DNA from: Oligoflexia bacterium
Lineage (GTDB): Bacteria; Bdellovibrionota_B; Oligoflexia; Oligoflexales; JAGOVF01
Length of the DNA: 38,101 nucleotides
Assembly (NCBI GenBank): GCA_030432875.1
Contig: JAUILP010000032.1
Span: 1-38,101, forward strand
Reading direction: 5' to 3'
In this document: piece by piece, positions 1-7,052 of the stretch
Position numbering within the stretch: the stretch's first letter is position 1
Layout of the letters: the number at the start of each line of letters is the position of its first letter
Position numbers and translations under genes: made by a program
The notes under the pieces: model-generated
What the model was told of the DNA's origin: nothing
The model's database searches: none
The model's input: only the letters and a program-made list of their open reading frames with translations

Positions 1-1
1 A

Positions 2-226
2 TATATGATGGGTTTAACCACCGATAATATGGAGGAATTAACTTATCCTGCCCGAAAGCGCGTCCATAACCTAAAATATTATACCTGGGTCGAACAACAA
101 GGTAAGACTTTTGCAGAAATTCAGGAGCAGTGGTATAAACCGGACTACTGGACGAGTGTTCATAATCAGGGAGAAGAAATTGATGCGCTCATCGAGGAGT
201 TTAATGCGCGGGTGGGCATCCTTTAG
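2..226 (+). CDS. C-terminal part of a probable PLP-dependent enzyme (cysteine synthase-like), partial
   Basis: The reading frame is open to the left edge of the window, so only about the last 74 residues are present. The ATG codons near the edge are probably internal. The piece contains TYPARKRVHNLKYYTWVEQQ followed by a Trp/Tyr-rich stretch and an acidic helix. This resembles, from memory, the C-terminal tail of long PLP-dependent enzymes annotated as cysteine synthase-like proteins. The lysine-containing PLP domain would lie outside the window, so the assignment rests on tail similarity alone. The stop codon is followed by about 275 bases without a gene. It could also be another family that shares this tail. 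Confidence 0.5.
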   Translation, partial: YMMGLTTDNMEELTYPARKRVHNLKYYTWVEQQGKTFAEIQEQWYKPDYWTSVHNQGEEIDALIEEFNARVGIL

Positions 227-503
227 GGGGCTATCCCTATTTTGAGGACTATTTGATTAGCCGGTCGGGAAAGGTTTAGTCTATTCATGGTACGCCGTAG
301 AGAACGCTAAACCGATATTTAATGCGAATCTCTCTTTATTTAAAAAAATTATATGTTATGGATATGCTGAGGGGTAGCGTTTACCAATAAGTATATCGCC
401 GCGTTATGCGTGTATCATTTATTTTATTAAAGAATTGTAAAAATCGTTTTTTTTTGATATGTTGCGCCCGGTGAGGCTATTTTTTAAGAAAAGAGGATAA
501 ATC
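227..503. other. Intergenic stretch without a recognised gene
   Basis: No coding frame is convincing here. A 7-bp inverted repeat (GGTTTAG at 273-279, CTAAACC at 307-313) has a 27-base loop and no T tract, so it is not called a terminator. The last 80 bases are AT-rich and presumably hold the promoter of the secreted-protein gene that starts at 504. No confident -35/-10 pair could be picked. Confidence 0.3.
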
Positions 504-1238
504 ATGAATAATCTTAATGTTATTCGGTGTTTTGCTGGTATTTTAGGTTTAACTGTTTTTTTACCCGTGTCTCCATTAAAGGCAACCCCAGCAGAACCAA
601 CCCAACCCAATCCAACCCTATCTGAACCCGGCCACGAGGAAGTCACCAAGGTTGTCGTTGGGAATGTTCCCGATTGTAGTAGTGAAAAAGTCGTTAAAGA
701 TACTTGGTTACTCCGCATACCGGAAAGTGATCTTCTTTTAAAAGAGAATCTTTTTACCATACTTAAATTAGCGAGTTTCAAGGGTTTTGGGGTAAATACC
801 GTTCCTTACGAAGCGACAAACGAATTGGATTTATTTATTTATTTTAACGAAAAGGCTTTTTTAACTTCTGATACGGGACCTGAAAAAACAGTGGATACTA
901 AATCAGCTGAGCTTGTAAAGACCAAGATTTTACAGGCATTAGCCGAGGTAATAAAACCAGCAAAATTAAGCTGTGTCGATCTTGCGACTCCCGAACTAGA
1001 GTCAGCGCCTGCAATGGCGTCGATAGGCATGGCCTCAGAGGCCGCACCAAATTATGAAAGCAAATCTTCAGAATGTTCTATGGATAACCTCTCGGCATGC
1101 TTTGATCCTGAAAAAGCAGGTGGTGTGACTGGCTCCAATGGTTGCCGCATTGATGATCCCATATATATTAATCCTGGTGGTACAGATAACTTGTCGGGTG
1201 ATTTAGAAGACAAAATACGCGACATTCTTGGAAAATAA
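504..1238 (+). CDS. Hypothetical secreted protein
   Basis: This 244-residue protein is of no family I recognise. Residues 1-27 look like a Sec signal peptide: a short N-region with one Arg, a hydrophobic core (FAGILGLTVFLPV), then a likely cleavage near KAT-PAEP. A Pro/Thr/Glu-rich stretch follows, and five cysteines lie between residues 53 and 214, which suggests an exported protein with disulfides. The start is supported by an AGAGGA ribosome-binding site 7 bases upstream. It is a single-gene unit ended by a hairpin terminator at 1287. The C-terminus is acidic and Gly/Asp-rich. No enzyme motif is visible. Confidence 0.75.
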   Translation: MNNLNVIRCFAGILGLTVFLPVSPLKATPAEPTQPNPTLSEPGHEEVTKVVVGNVPDCSSEKVVKDTWLLRIPESDLLLKENLFTILKLASFKGFGVNTVPYEATNELDLFIYFNEKAFLTSDTGPEKTVDTKSAELVKTKILQALAEVIKPAKLSCVDLATPELESAPAMASIGMASEAAPNYESKSSECSMDNLSACFDPEKAGGVTGSNGCRIDDPIYINPGGTDNLSGDLEDKIRDILGK

Positions 1239-1286
1239 TCTGGCGGCAAAGGTTTTATTGGGATTTTTAAAATTAATAGGTAAAAT

Positions 1287-1319
1287 AAGCCCGTGCTCAT
1301 GTTTGTCGCGGGCTTTTTA
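1287..1319 (+). terminator. Rho-independent terminator after the secreted-protein gene
   Basis: AAGCCCG at 1287-1293 pairs with CGGGCTT at 1309-1315, with a 15-base loop, and the stem runs directly into a T tract. It lies 49 bases after the stop codon at 1238. Confidence 0.75.
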
Positions 1320-1373
1320 GTTCGCGCATTTATATTTGGGATCATGTCTTATTAATCTTTAAATGGTACCATC

Positions 1374-2249
1374 ATGGCAATTAATTATGGCGTTGAAGCA
1401 CTTCTCCTAAAAATAGATGACTACCGTTTATTTTTAGAGCAAGCCTTTGCGCTTTTAAAAAGTGATAATCCAAATTTTTCTTACAATTATTTTGCGCGCA
1501 AAGCGGGCTTTGCCTCGCGAAGCTTCCCCCGCGAAGTGATTACGGGGCGCAAGCGCTTAACAGAAATTTCTCTCCCGAAATTTATTCAAGGACTGAATTT
1601 ATCAGAGGATGGCAGCAACTGTTTTACCTATTTGGTACAGAGTGAGCATCCGGAGTTAAATGCAGAAAAACTCAGTGCCTCCGCAATAAAAAATCTCTTG
1701 CAACGCTCTCGTAAACGTCTAGAGTCCGCCCTTGATTTTGAACAAAAAAATTTAGAATCCATAAATATTTTTCAAATCGATGAGTGGCCTAAAATTTACG
1801 CCTGCTTGCATCATCAGGTCGGTAGTACGATTGAGGAAGTAATGAAACGCACTGGGCTTGGTCGTGCATTTTCTTTAAGAGCCCTTAATGGCATGCTGAA
1901 AGAAGAGATGATCACCTATGACCCAGCTGCCGAGACCTATGTTGTAAAAGTCGGGCATTTGTTTTTGGAAAAATCCGCAAAGGACCAATTTTTTAAGCGG
2001 TATTTTGTTAACTCGCTTGAAAAAGCCAAATTTATCGCACAAGAAAATTTTGTTGATCGCAAAACCTGTTTTTTTAATTCTACATTCTCCGTAAAAGCGT
2101 CCAAAATGGAAGAGTTATGTGATGAGCTGCGTGGGGTGTTAAATAGATATGTTGATGCCAATGAGTTCGAGCATGGGGATAGTGTGGTCGTTCTCAATGT
2201 CGCGTTTTGGAACGAAATTTTAATCGACCGAAAAAAAGAAACTTTTTAA
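1374..2249 (+). CDS. TIGR02147 family protein (DUF4423-type regulator)
   Basis: This 291-residue protein has the typical N-terminus of the TIGR02147 family: a DYR-x-FL-x2-AF-x2-L start, then NPNFSYNYFARKAGFASRSF, the conserved Ser-Tyr-x-x-Phe-Ala-x-x-Ala-Gly-Phe segment that resembles a helix-turn-helix. Residues 110-270 match the DUF4423 part, including a second winged-helix-like segment (EEVMKRTGLGRAFSLRALNG). The family is abundant in Bdellovibrionota, Fibrobacteres and relatives and is presumed to regulate transcription; its ligands are unknown. No good ribosome-binding site precedes the ATG. The stop codon TAA at 2247-2249 is made of the first bases of the inverted repeat of a MITE-like element, so insertion of that element may have set the present C-terminus. 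Confidence 0.85.
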   Translation: MAINYGVEALLLKIDDYRLFLEQAFALLKSDNPNFSYNYFARKAGFASRSFPREVITGRKRLTEISLPKFIQGLNLSEDGSNCFTYLVQSEHPELNAEKLSASAIKNLLQRSRKRLESALDFEQKNLESINIFQIDEWPKIYACLHHQVGSTIEEVMKRTGLGRAFSLRALNGMLKEEMITYDPAAETYVVKVGHLFLEKSAKDQFFKRYFVNSLEKAKFIAQENFVDRKTCFFNSTFSVKASKMEELCDELRGVLNRYVDANEFEHGDSVVVLNVAFWNEILIDRKKETF

Positions 2250-2374
2250 TACTAATACGTTAAATTGGAGCGAACAAGGCGCGAGGATAAGGGAAAAGCG
2301 GCGTTTACATTAGGGTAAATGCATTTTTCCGTGACCAGCAACACAGTAATCGCCAATTTAACGCAGTAGTATTA
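2247..2374. mobile_element. MITE-like 128-bp inverted-repeat element
   Basis: Left arm TAATACTAATACGTTAAATT... (2247-2268) and right arm (2353-2374) are inverted copies, 20 of 22 bases matching. The interior is itself an imperfect hairpin around GTTTACATTAGGGTAAATG at about 2307-2325. Both ends start with TA, consistent with TA target duplication as in IS630/Tc1-mariner derived MITEs; that parentage is an inference. No coding capacity. It lies between the TIGR02147 gene, whose stop codon it supplies, and bolA, whose ribosome-binding site begins about 22 bases after the element. Confidence 0.7.
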
Positions 2375-2405
2375 GGTAAACTAAATAGCAGTCAATAGGA
2401 GATCT

Positions 2406-2636
2406 ATGATGGATAGTAAAGAACTTGAAAGCATACTCAATGAAAAATTTCCGGGCGCTTATATCAAAGCCACGGATTTAACCGGCGGTGGTGATCATTG
2501 GCGTGTTGCCATTCATGCCCCTCAGTTTGTGGGACTTAACTTGGTGGAGCAGCATCAATTAGTCTATAAATCACTAGGCGATCTCATGAAATCGACGATA
2601 CACGCTCTGAGTCTTGATACTCAGATAAAAAACTGA
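2406..2636 (+). CDS. bolA: BolA/IbaG family protein
   Basis: This 76-residue protein covers the whole BolA fold. It has the family pattern of an amphipathic first helix (LESILNEKFPGA), the strand DHWRVAIHAPQFVGLNLVEQ, then HQLVYKSLGDLM and the C-terminal STIHALSLDT. The conserved His of the last segment, used with monothiol glutaredoxins to bind a [2Fe-2S] cluster, is present. The length fits the short IbaG/YrbA type. Two ATG codons lie in tandem (2406 and 2409); the AGGAGA site at 2397-2402 serves either. Proteins of this family act in iron-sulfur trafficking, and IbaG is linked to acid stress. No glutaredoxin gene is next to it. Whether it is better called bolA or ibaG cannot be settled here. 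Confidence 0.88.
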   Translation: MMDSKELESILNEKFPGAYIKATDLTGGGDHWRVAIHAPQFVGLNLVEQHQLVYKSLGDLMKSTIHALSLDTQIKN

Positions 2637-2662
2637 TAACGAAGCCAAAAATGGTGTTGGAT

Positions 2663-3730
2663 TTATCTCTTTTTAGCCTCTCTCCAGTATTTTTCCAAAT
2701 CTTCAAGGCTGGATTGGCTAAGAGTTTTTTTATCTCTCACCATTAAGGCTTCAATTTTTTGAAAACGGGAAAGAAATTTTTCATTGGCATCAGAGGCTAC
2801 TACCTCAGGCGATAGAGAAAGGTGACGGCAAAGCTGCGCCAATGTAAAGTAGATATCACCTATCTCATCCTTGATCCTATGAAGCAGCTCCGGTGTCATG
2901 GCCTCAGACTGTGCGGTCGTCATTTCTACTTCTAACTCTAAGATTTCCGATTTGAGTTGTTTCCAAACATCGACTACAGAAACCCAGTCAAAATTTATTT
3001 TTTGTGCGAGGATGCCGATTTTATAGGCTCTCGTCGTAGCTGGGAAAATCTTATCTATGCCATGCTGCTTAAAGTAGCCTTTGGTTTTGGCTTGTCCTAA
3101 AGTTTTTTTCTGCTCTTCGGTTTTTACCTGTTCCCACTTTGAAAGAACCTGTTCTGGACTCAGGCGAGACTTTTTTTCAGGACGCAAAAAAACATGCGGA
3201 TGGCGCGCAATCATCTTACGGGTAATCCCTCGCATGACATCACTTATGGAAAATTGGTCGTTATCGCAGGCAATTTGGGCATTGAGGACAACCTGTAATA
3301 AGACATCACCCAGTTCTTCGCAAATTTCTTTGGGGTTTTCGCTGCCCATGGCTTGACTGGCTTCATAGCTTTCTTCCAGCATGAAGGGTCTTAGACTCTT
3401 ATGGTCCTGCTCCAAATCCCAGGGACAACCAAATTCTGGGTGTCTTAAAATGGCGATTGTCTGGCAAAAGGCTAAAAACTCTGAAGTGATATCCATCTCA
3501 TTGGCTAGTTTAAGGTGTAAATCTTTTTTGGCTAATAATTTTTTAAGTAGGGGCTCTCCGTGAGTAGTTTGTGATGTGCGTGCTTTTCTCTTTGCGGGGG
3601 ATGGCAGCGATTTGTCTCCTTTAACGGTTGGTTTTTGCTGCCCAGCCTTTAATGTTTTCGTTGACAACTCGCTACCTATTATAGGATGAGCCTTAGGCGT
3701 GGTTTGCCGACGCGTTTTTTTTTCTGCCAT
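2663..3730 (-). CDS. mazG: MazG nucleoside triphosphate pyrophosphohydrolase with a basic N-terminal extension
   Basis: MazG hydrolyses NTPs/dNTPs to the monophosphate and pyrophosphate as a house-cleaning enzyme. Two MazG repeats are visible. The first has CPWDLEQ, LEESYEA and EELGDVLLQVV, the Mg-binding ExxE...ExxD set. The second has DEIGDIYFTLAQLCRHL and NEKFLSRFQKIE. I choose ATG 3728-3730 (MAEKKTRR, 355 residues): a GAGGATGAGATC site precedes it, and the longer frame reaching 3811 would run 62 bases into gpmI. The first 75 or so residues are Lys/Pro/Thr-rich and absent from the usual ~260-residue MazG. It is the last gene of a unit with gpmI, with a 19-base gap. Confidence 0.9.
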   Translation of the reverse strand: MAEKKTRRQTTPKAHPIIGSELSTKTLKAGQQKPTVKGDKSLPSPAKRKARTSQTTHGEPLLKKLLAKKDLHLKLANEMDITSEFLAFCQTIAILRHPEFGCPWDLEQDHKSLRPFMLEESYEASQAMGSENPKEICEELGDVLLQVVLNAQIACDNDQFSISDVMRGITRKMIARHPHVFLRPEKKSRLSPEQVLSKWEQVKTEEQKKTLGQAKTKGYFKQHGIDKIFPATTRAYKIGILAQKINFDWVSVVDVWKQLKSEILELEVEMTTAQSEAMTPELLHRIKDEIGDIYFTLAQLCRHLSLSPEVVASDANEKFLSRFQKIEALMVRDKKTLSQSSLEDLEKYWREAKKR

Positions 3731-3749
3731 GATCTCATCCTCAAAGAGC

Positions 3750-5393
3750 TTATAAAGTAGACATGTTTTGTATAAGACTCGGTATATAAGTTTCTGGGGT
3801 GGGTATCCCAAAAAAGGTCAATGTCGTAGCCGCTACTGCTGCGATAGAGATTTGCCCCGGGATGATGGGCGCTAGTTTATAACGACCAAGCGGATCAAAA
3901 AAATAGAAAGGTACAGCACTCAGCGAATGCGCTGTTTTTCCTTGTGGTCGGCTTTTAGGCAAAGCGCTTAGCCAGTCTGGATATTTTTCAGCCGTCCCGC
4001 CTTCAAACATATCGTCGCAGTTACCATGGTCCGCCGTTATGAGGATAGCGTAGCCATAGGTAACAGCAGCTTGCAACAGACGACCAATAGCTTGATCAAC
4101 AATACTGACCGCGATGATGGCAGCGTCGAGATCGCCTGTGTGGCCAACCATATCACCATTGGGAAAATTAATGCGCCCACACTGAAAAGACTGTTTTTGC
4201 ATGCGATCAATTGTTGCTGTGGTGATTTCTTCTGCCTTCATCCAGGGCTTAAGATCAAAAGAATTACGGTCAGAGGGGATTTCTAGGTATTCCTCAAAAT
4301 TTTTATCAAGATATCCTGAGCGATTGCCATTCCAAAAATAGGTGACATGGCCAAATTTTTGCGTTTCGCTGCAAGCAAACAAGGATACTTTATGATCTAT
4401 TAAATTCTCACTGAGCGTACCGGTAATTTGCGGGGGACTTACCAAATAATGCGTAGGTATTTTGAGATCGCCGTCATATTGCATCATGCCCGCAAAATAA
4501 ACCTTGGGAAAGCGTTCTCGCTCAAATTTATCAAAACTCTTTTCCGTAAAGGCGCGGCTAATTTCGATAGCGCGGTCACCGCGAAAATTATAAAATACTA
4601 CCCCATCACCATTTTCTATAGTTCCAACCGCTTTGTTTTCTGTATTTTTTATGACAAATGCGGGCAAATTTTGGTCGTCCTTAAAGCCTTCACTGCGAAA
4701 AGTTTCGAGAGCCTCTGCCGCGGAAAAAAAACTCCGGCCTCGACCAAGAACATGTGTTTCCCAGCCTCGGTGCACCATTTCCCAGTCTGCTTCATAGCGG
4801 TCCATGGTGATCACCATCCGTCCCCCCCCAGAGGCCATTTTAAGATCAAATTGCGGGCTTTGTAAGGCAGCTATTTTTTCTTCCAAGCGGCTGACATAAC
4901 TTTCAGCACTAAGATTAGGAACATCGCGTCCATCAAAGAGAATATGTATTCTGGCCCGTTTGACTTGACTTTCTTTCGCCTTTTCGAGGAGCGCATAGAG
5001 ATGCTTCTCATGAGAATGAACATTGCCATCAGAGAGAAGTCCTATAAAATGAAGGCTGGCTTGATGCGCGTTGACAGAGGAAATTAGCTCCTGCCAAACC
5101 TTGCCGTCAAAAAGAGCGCCAGAATTTAGGCTTTGGTCAACAAGTTTAGCGCCCTGATCAATGATTCTTCCGCCGCCCAAGGCATTATGCCCGACCTCAC
5201 TGTTGCCCATATCGCCATCACTGGGGAGGCCAACGGCAGTGCCGTGGGCCTTTAGGGTTGTGTAGAGTGCCGTTTTTTTCAGTAAATCCAGATGCGGCGT
5301 GTGTGCCGCTGCAACGGCATTGCCAAATACAAGAGGTCGTTCGCCAACCCCGTCCATAACAATAGTGAGGAGCTTATCATAATTTTGAGACAT
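3750..5393 (-). CDS. gpmI: 2,3-bisphosphoglycerate-independent phosphoglycerate mutase
   Basis: The enzyme interconverts 3- and 2-phosphoglycerate in glycolysis and gluconeogenesis with two Mn ions. The 547 residues begin with the metal-binding MDGVGERP, and the catalytic phosphoserine lies in DGDMGNSEVGHNALGGGRII. DGRDVP, the DRYEADW stretch, NFRGDRAIE and the late metal motifs NGDMVGHTGD and ITADHGNCDDM are all in family order, so the protein looks intact and active. It lies 41 bases after the cyclic-nucleotide-binding gene and 19 bases before mazG, which suggests one transcript. The family is common in bacteria that lack GpmA. Confidence 0.95.
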   Translation of the reverse strand: MSQNYDKLLTIVMDGVGERPLVFGNAVAAAHTPHLDLLKKTALYTTLKAHGTAVGLPSDGDMGNSEVGHNALGGGRIIDQGAKLVDQSLNSGALFDGKVWQELISSVNAHQASLHFIGLLSDGNVHSHEKHLYALLEKAKESQVKRARIHILFDGRDVPNLSAESYVSRLEEKIAALQSPQFDLKMASGGGRMVITMDRYEADWEMVHRGWETHVLGRGRSFFSAAEALETFRSEGFKDDQNLPAFVIKNTENKAVGTIENGDGVVFYNFRGDRAIEISRAFTEKSFDKFERERFPKVYFAGMMQYDGDLKIPTHYLVSPPQITGTLSENLIDHKVSLFACSETQKFGHVTYFWNGNRSGYLDKNFEEYLEIPSDRNSFDLKPWMKAEEITTATIDRMQKQSFQCGRINFPNGDMVGHTGDLDAAIIAVSIVDQAIGRLLQAAVTYGYAILITADHGNCDDMFEGGTAEKYPDWLSALPKSRPQGKTAHSLSAVPFYFFDPLGRYKLAPIIPGQISIAAVAATTLTFFGIPTPETYIPSLIQNMSTL

Positions 5394-5434
5394 TTTAGAG
5401 CCATCCCTTTCTTAAAAACTCGTTGGTATATCCC

Positions 5435-5992
5435 TTATTTTTTTATGGGGGGACCACTGTTAATAGCTGTTGCAATTTGCTGAGCAAAAAATTTTACATG
5501 CTGGGCGTTTATCCCTGCGCCAGAATTTTCATGGCTTAAATTCTCACAAAGGTGTTTAAGTTCTTGTGAAAATATTCTATTGGTTGTCCGTAGCCGCCCA
5601 GAAAGAGTTTGCGCAAGCCCCCTGAAAATTTGCGCCGCAAGCAAGGGTTTTAGATCAAGAAGCTGCAATAAGGGTTTTTTCATTAGGATGAGAGCCTCAG
5701 TTTTGGCACTGCTGGCGCGTACAGTGGCCGAAGCGGTCTGATTTTCCAAAATACTCATTTCACCAAATGTCCCTCCTTTTGCGATAGTAAAAGCAGGCTC
5801 AGGGCTATCTTCAGGGTAAATATTGACTTCTCCCTCCCTAATAATAAATAGGCCAGAGACATCTTCATGAAAAAGTATAAAGGGCTCTCCCTGCTGCCGC
5901 GTTACGGGGACACACTGCTGGAGCAAAAATTCAGCATCCTCTCGGGTAATATAAGAAAATAGATTGACTTCACGCAGATTAAATGTGGCCAT
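5435..5992 (-). CDS. Cyclic nucleotide-binding domain protein (no DNA-binding domain)
   Basis: Residues 10-120 form a cNMP-binding beta-barrel: an LFSYITREDAEFLL entry helix, GLFIIREGEVNIY, and the phosphate-binding cassette region FGEMSILENQTASATVRA. The usual Arg-Ala pair of true cAMP binders is replaced by Ser-Ala-Thr around TASATVRA, so ligand preference is uncertain. The last 65 residues are helical and contain no Crp-type helix-turn-helix, so it is more likely a sensor or adaptor than a transcription factor. It is the first gene of a unit with gpmI and mazG. Confidence 0.8.
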   Translation of the reverse strand: MATFNLREVNLFSYITREDAEFLLQQCVPVTRQQGEPFILFHEDVSGLFIIREGEVNIYPEDSPEPAFTIAKGGTFGEMSILENQTASATVRASSAKTEALILMKKPLLQLLDLKPLLAAQIFRGLAQTLSGRLRTTNRIFSQELKHLCENLSHENSGAGINAQHVKFFAQQIATAINSGPPIKK

Positions 5993-6156
5993 TATAGATC
6001 TTTCATTTTCTTAAAAAAAATTCTACCGTTTAGCATACCTAAGCTGAGCTTTTAAAAAAATGTTTATTTGTCCTATCGTTAGGAAAAAAATACCTGACAG
6101 TGTAAGCCTAGTTTTTGTAAGAGGGCATCACAAAGCGAAAATGGGATCCTAGGGTA

Positions 6157-6381
6157 TCAAGAAACTTTCTTGGCGTTTTTTTGAGCTGTAGAAACTGATT
6201 TGGTTGCTGAATTTAATGTCACGGTAAAAGTCGATCCTATACCGAGTTGACTTTTGACTGTTATTTTTCCCCCAAGGGCCACAACAAGGTTATGGCTGAT
6301 CGAAAGTCCAAGACCCGTGCCGTCTCCCGGTGCTTTGGTTGTGAAAAAAGGATCAAATATACTATTAAGGTTTTTTTTCAC
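6157..6381 (-). pseudogene. Truncated sensor histidine kinase (C-terminal ATPase remnant)
   Basis: The 74 codons contain only the end of an HATPase_c domain: the F box [12 protein letters not shown], the G2 box [11 protein letters not shown], and the last strand [10 protein letters not shown]. The dimerisation helix with the phosphorylated His, the N box and the G1 box are all missing. Only 65 bases separate it from the upstream receiver gene on the same strand, so there is no room for them. This looks like a deleted kinase that once followed the receiver gene. A GTG at 6379-6381 has an AGAGG site before it, so a short peptide could still be made. Confidence 0.75.
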
Positions 6382-6409
6382 CCAAACACCTCTAAAAAAA
6401 GTGTGAAAC

Positions 6410-6434
6410 GAAAGTTCTCTCAGCGCGAACTTTC
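6410..6434. repeat. Small hairpin between the receiver gene and the kinase remnant
   Basis: GAAAGTTC at 6410-6417 pairs with GAACTTTC at 6427-6434 around a 9-base loop. On the minus strand it follows the stop codon of the receiver gene (6447) by about 12 bases, and a T7 run lies about 12 bases further on. It may act as a weak terminator or a deletion scar. Confidence 0.45.
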
Positions 6435-6446
6435 TTGGCCCGCAAC

Positions 6447-7016
6447 TTAAGCTTTAAAAAAAGACTTCACGTTTTTTTTCCTGAGTAACTTCATTTCTAA
6501 AATTTCACGAACGGTTTTCAAAAATTTGACTTTTTCATCGCCTGCGAGTTTATCAAAGTCATTTTTCTCAAGGTCAGTGTATTCATAAAGGAGTGCTTCT
6601 AATATTCTTTTGCGTTCGCCGCGCACCGCGCTAAGTTCAGCGGAACGGTCTAGGGCGATCATAAGCTCATTTTCTTTTACGGGTTTGTCGAGAAACTCTA
6701 AGGCACCAAGGCGCAGGGCCTCTCTGATGTTATCTTCATCGGCAAAACCCGTAAGAAAAATCGCAACGATATCTGGGTTGATTTTTTTTAGTTCTTTGAG
6801 ACACGGAATCCCGCCCATGCGCGGCATCTTAAGATCTAAGATGACGATATCAATGGGGTTAAGAGTTGCAACAGCTAAAGCCTCAATCCCATCCTTTGCC
6901 GTAAAGATATGTTCAAACCCAGGCTCAATGATTTCTGCGAGAGCCGAGAGGAGATCTGGCTCATCATCCACGAGGAGTACGCAGCAATTTGGATACTTAA
7001 CCTGCATGTGCTTCAT
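6447..7016 (-). CDS. CheY-like response regulator with a C-terminal helical extension
   Basis: Residues 10-130 are a receiver domain with all key residues: acidic pair D17-D18, phospho-acceptor D61 in [13 protein letters not shown]89 in FLTGFAD, and K111 in LDKPVKE. The last 60 residues are charged and probably helical with no known output fold. It follows cheD-cheB on the same strand with a gap of 36 bases, so it is likely transcribed with cheA, and phospho-transfer from CheA to D61 is a fair inference. It could be the motor-directed CheY of this cluster or the orphan partner of the deleted kinase just downstream. Confidence 0.85.
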   Translation of the reverse strand: MKHMQVKYPNCCVLLVDDEPDLLSALAEIIEPGFEHIFTAKDGIEALAVATLNPIDIVILDLKMPRMGGIPCLKELKKINPDIVAIFLTGFADEDNIREALRLGALEFLDKPVKENELMIALDRSAELSAVRGERKRILEALLYEYTDLEKNDFDKLAGDEKVKFLKTVREILEMKLLRKKNVKSFFKA

Positions 7017-7052
7017 CCTTAATATAAAAAAATTACAGTTTTCTGACGCCTA

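Noticed and set aside
273..313. GGTTTAG/CTAAACC inverted repeat as a terminator
   Set aside because: The 27-base loop is long and there is no T tract.
4428..4865. 145-codon plus-strand frame
   Set aside because: It is antisense to gpmI and has no ribosome-binding site or recognisable domain.
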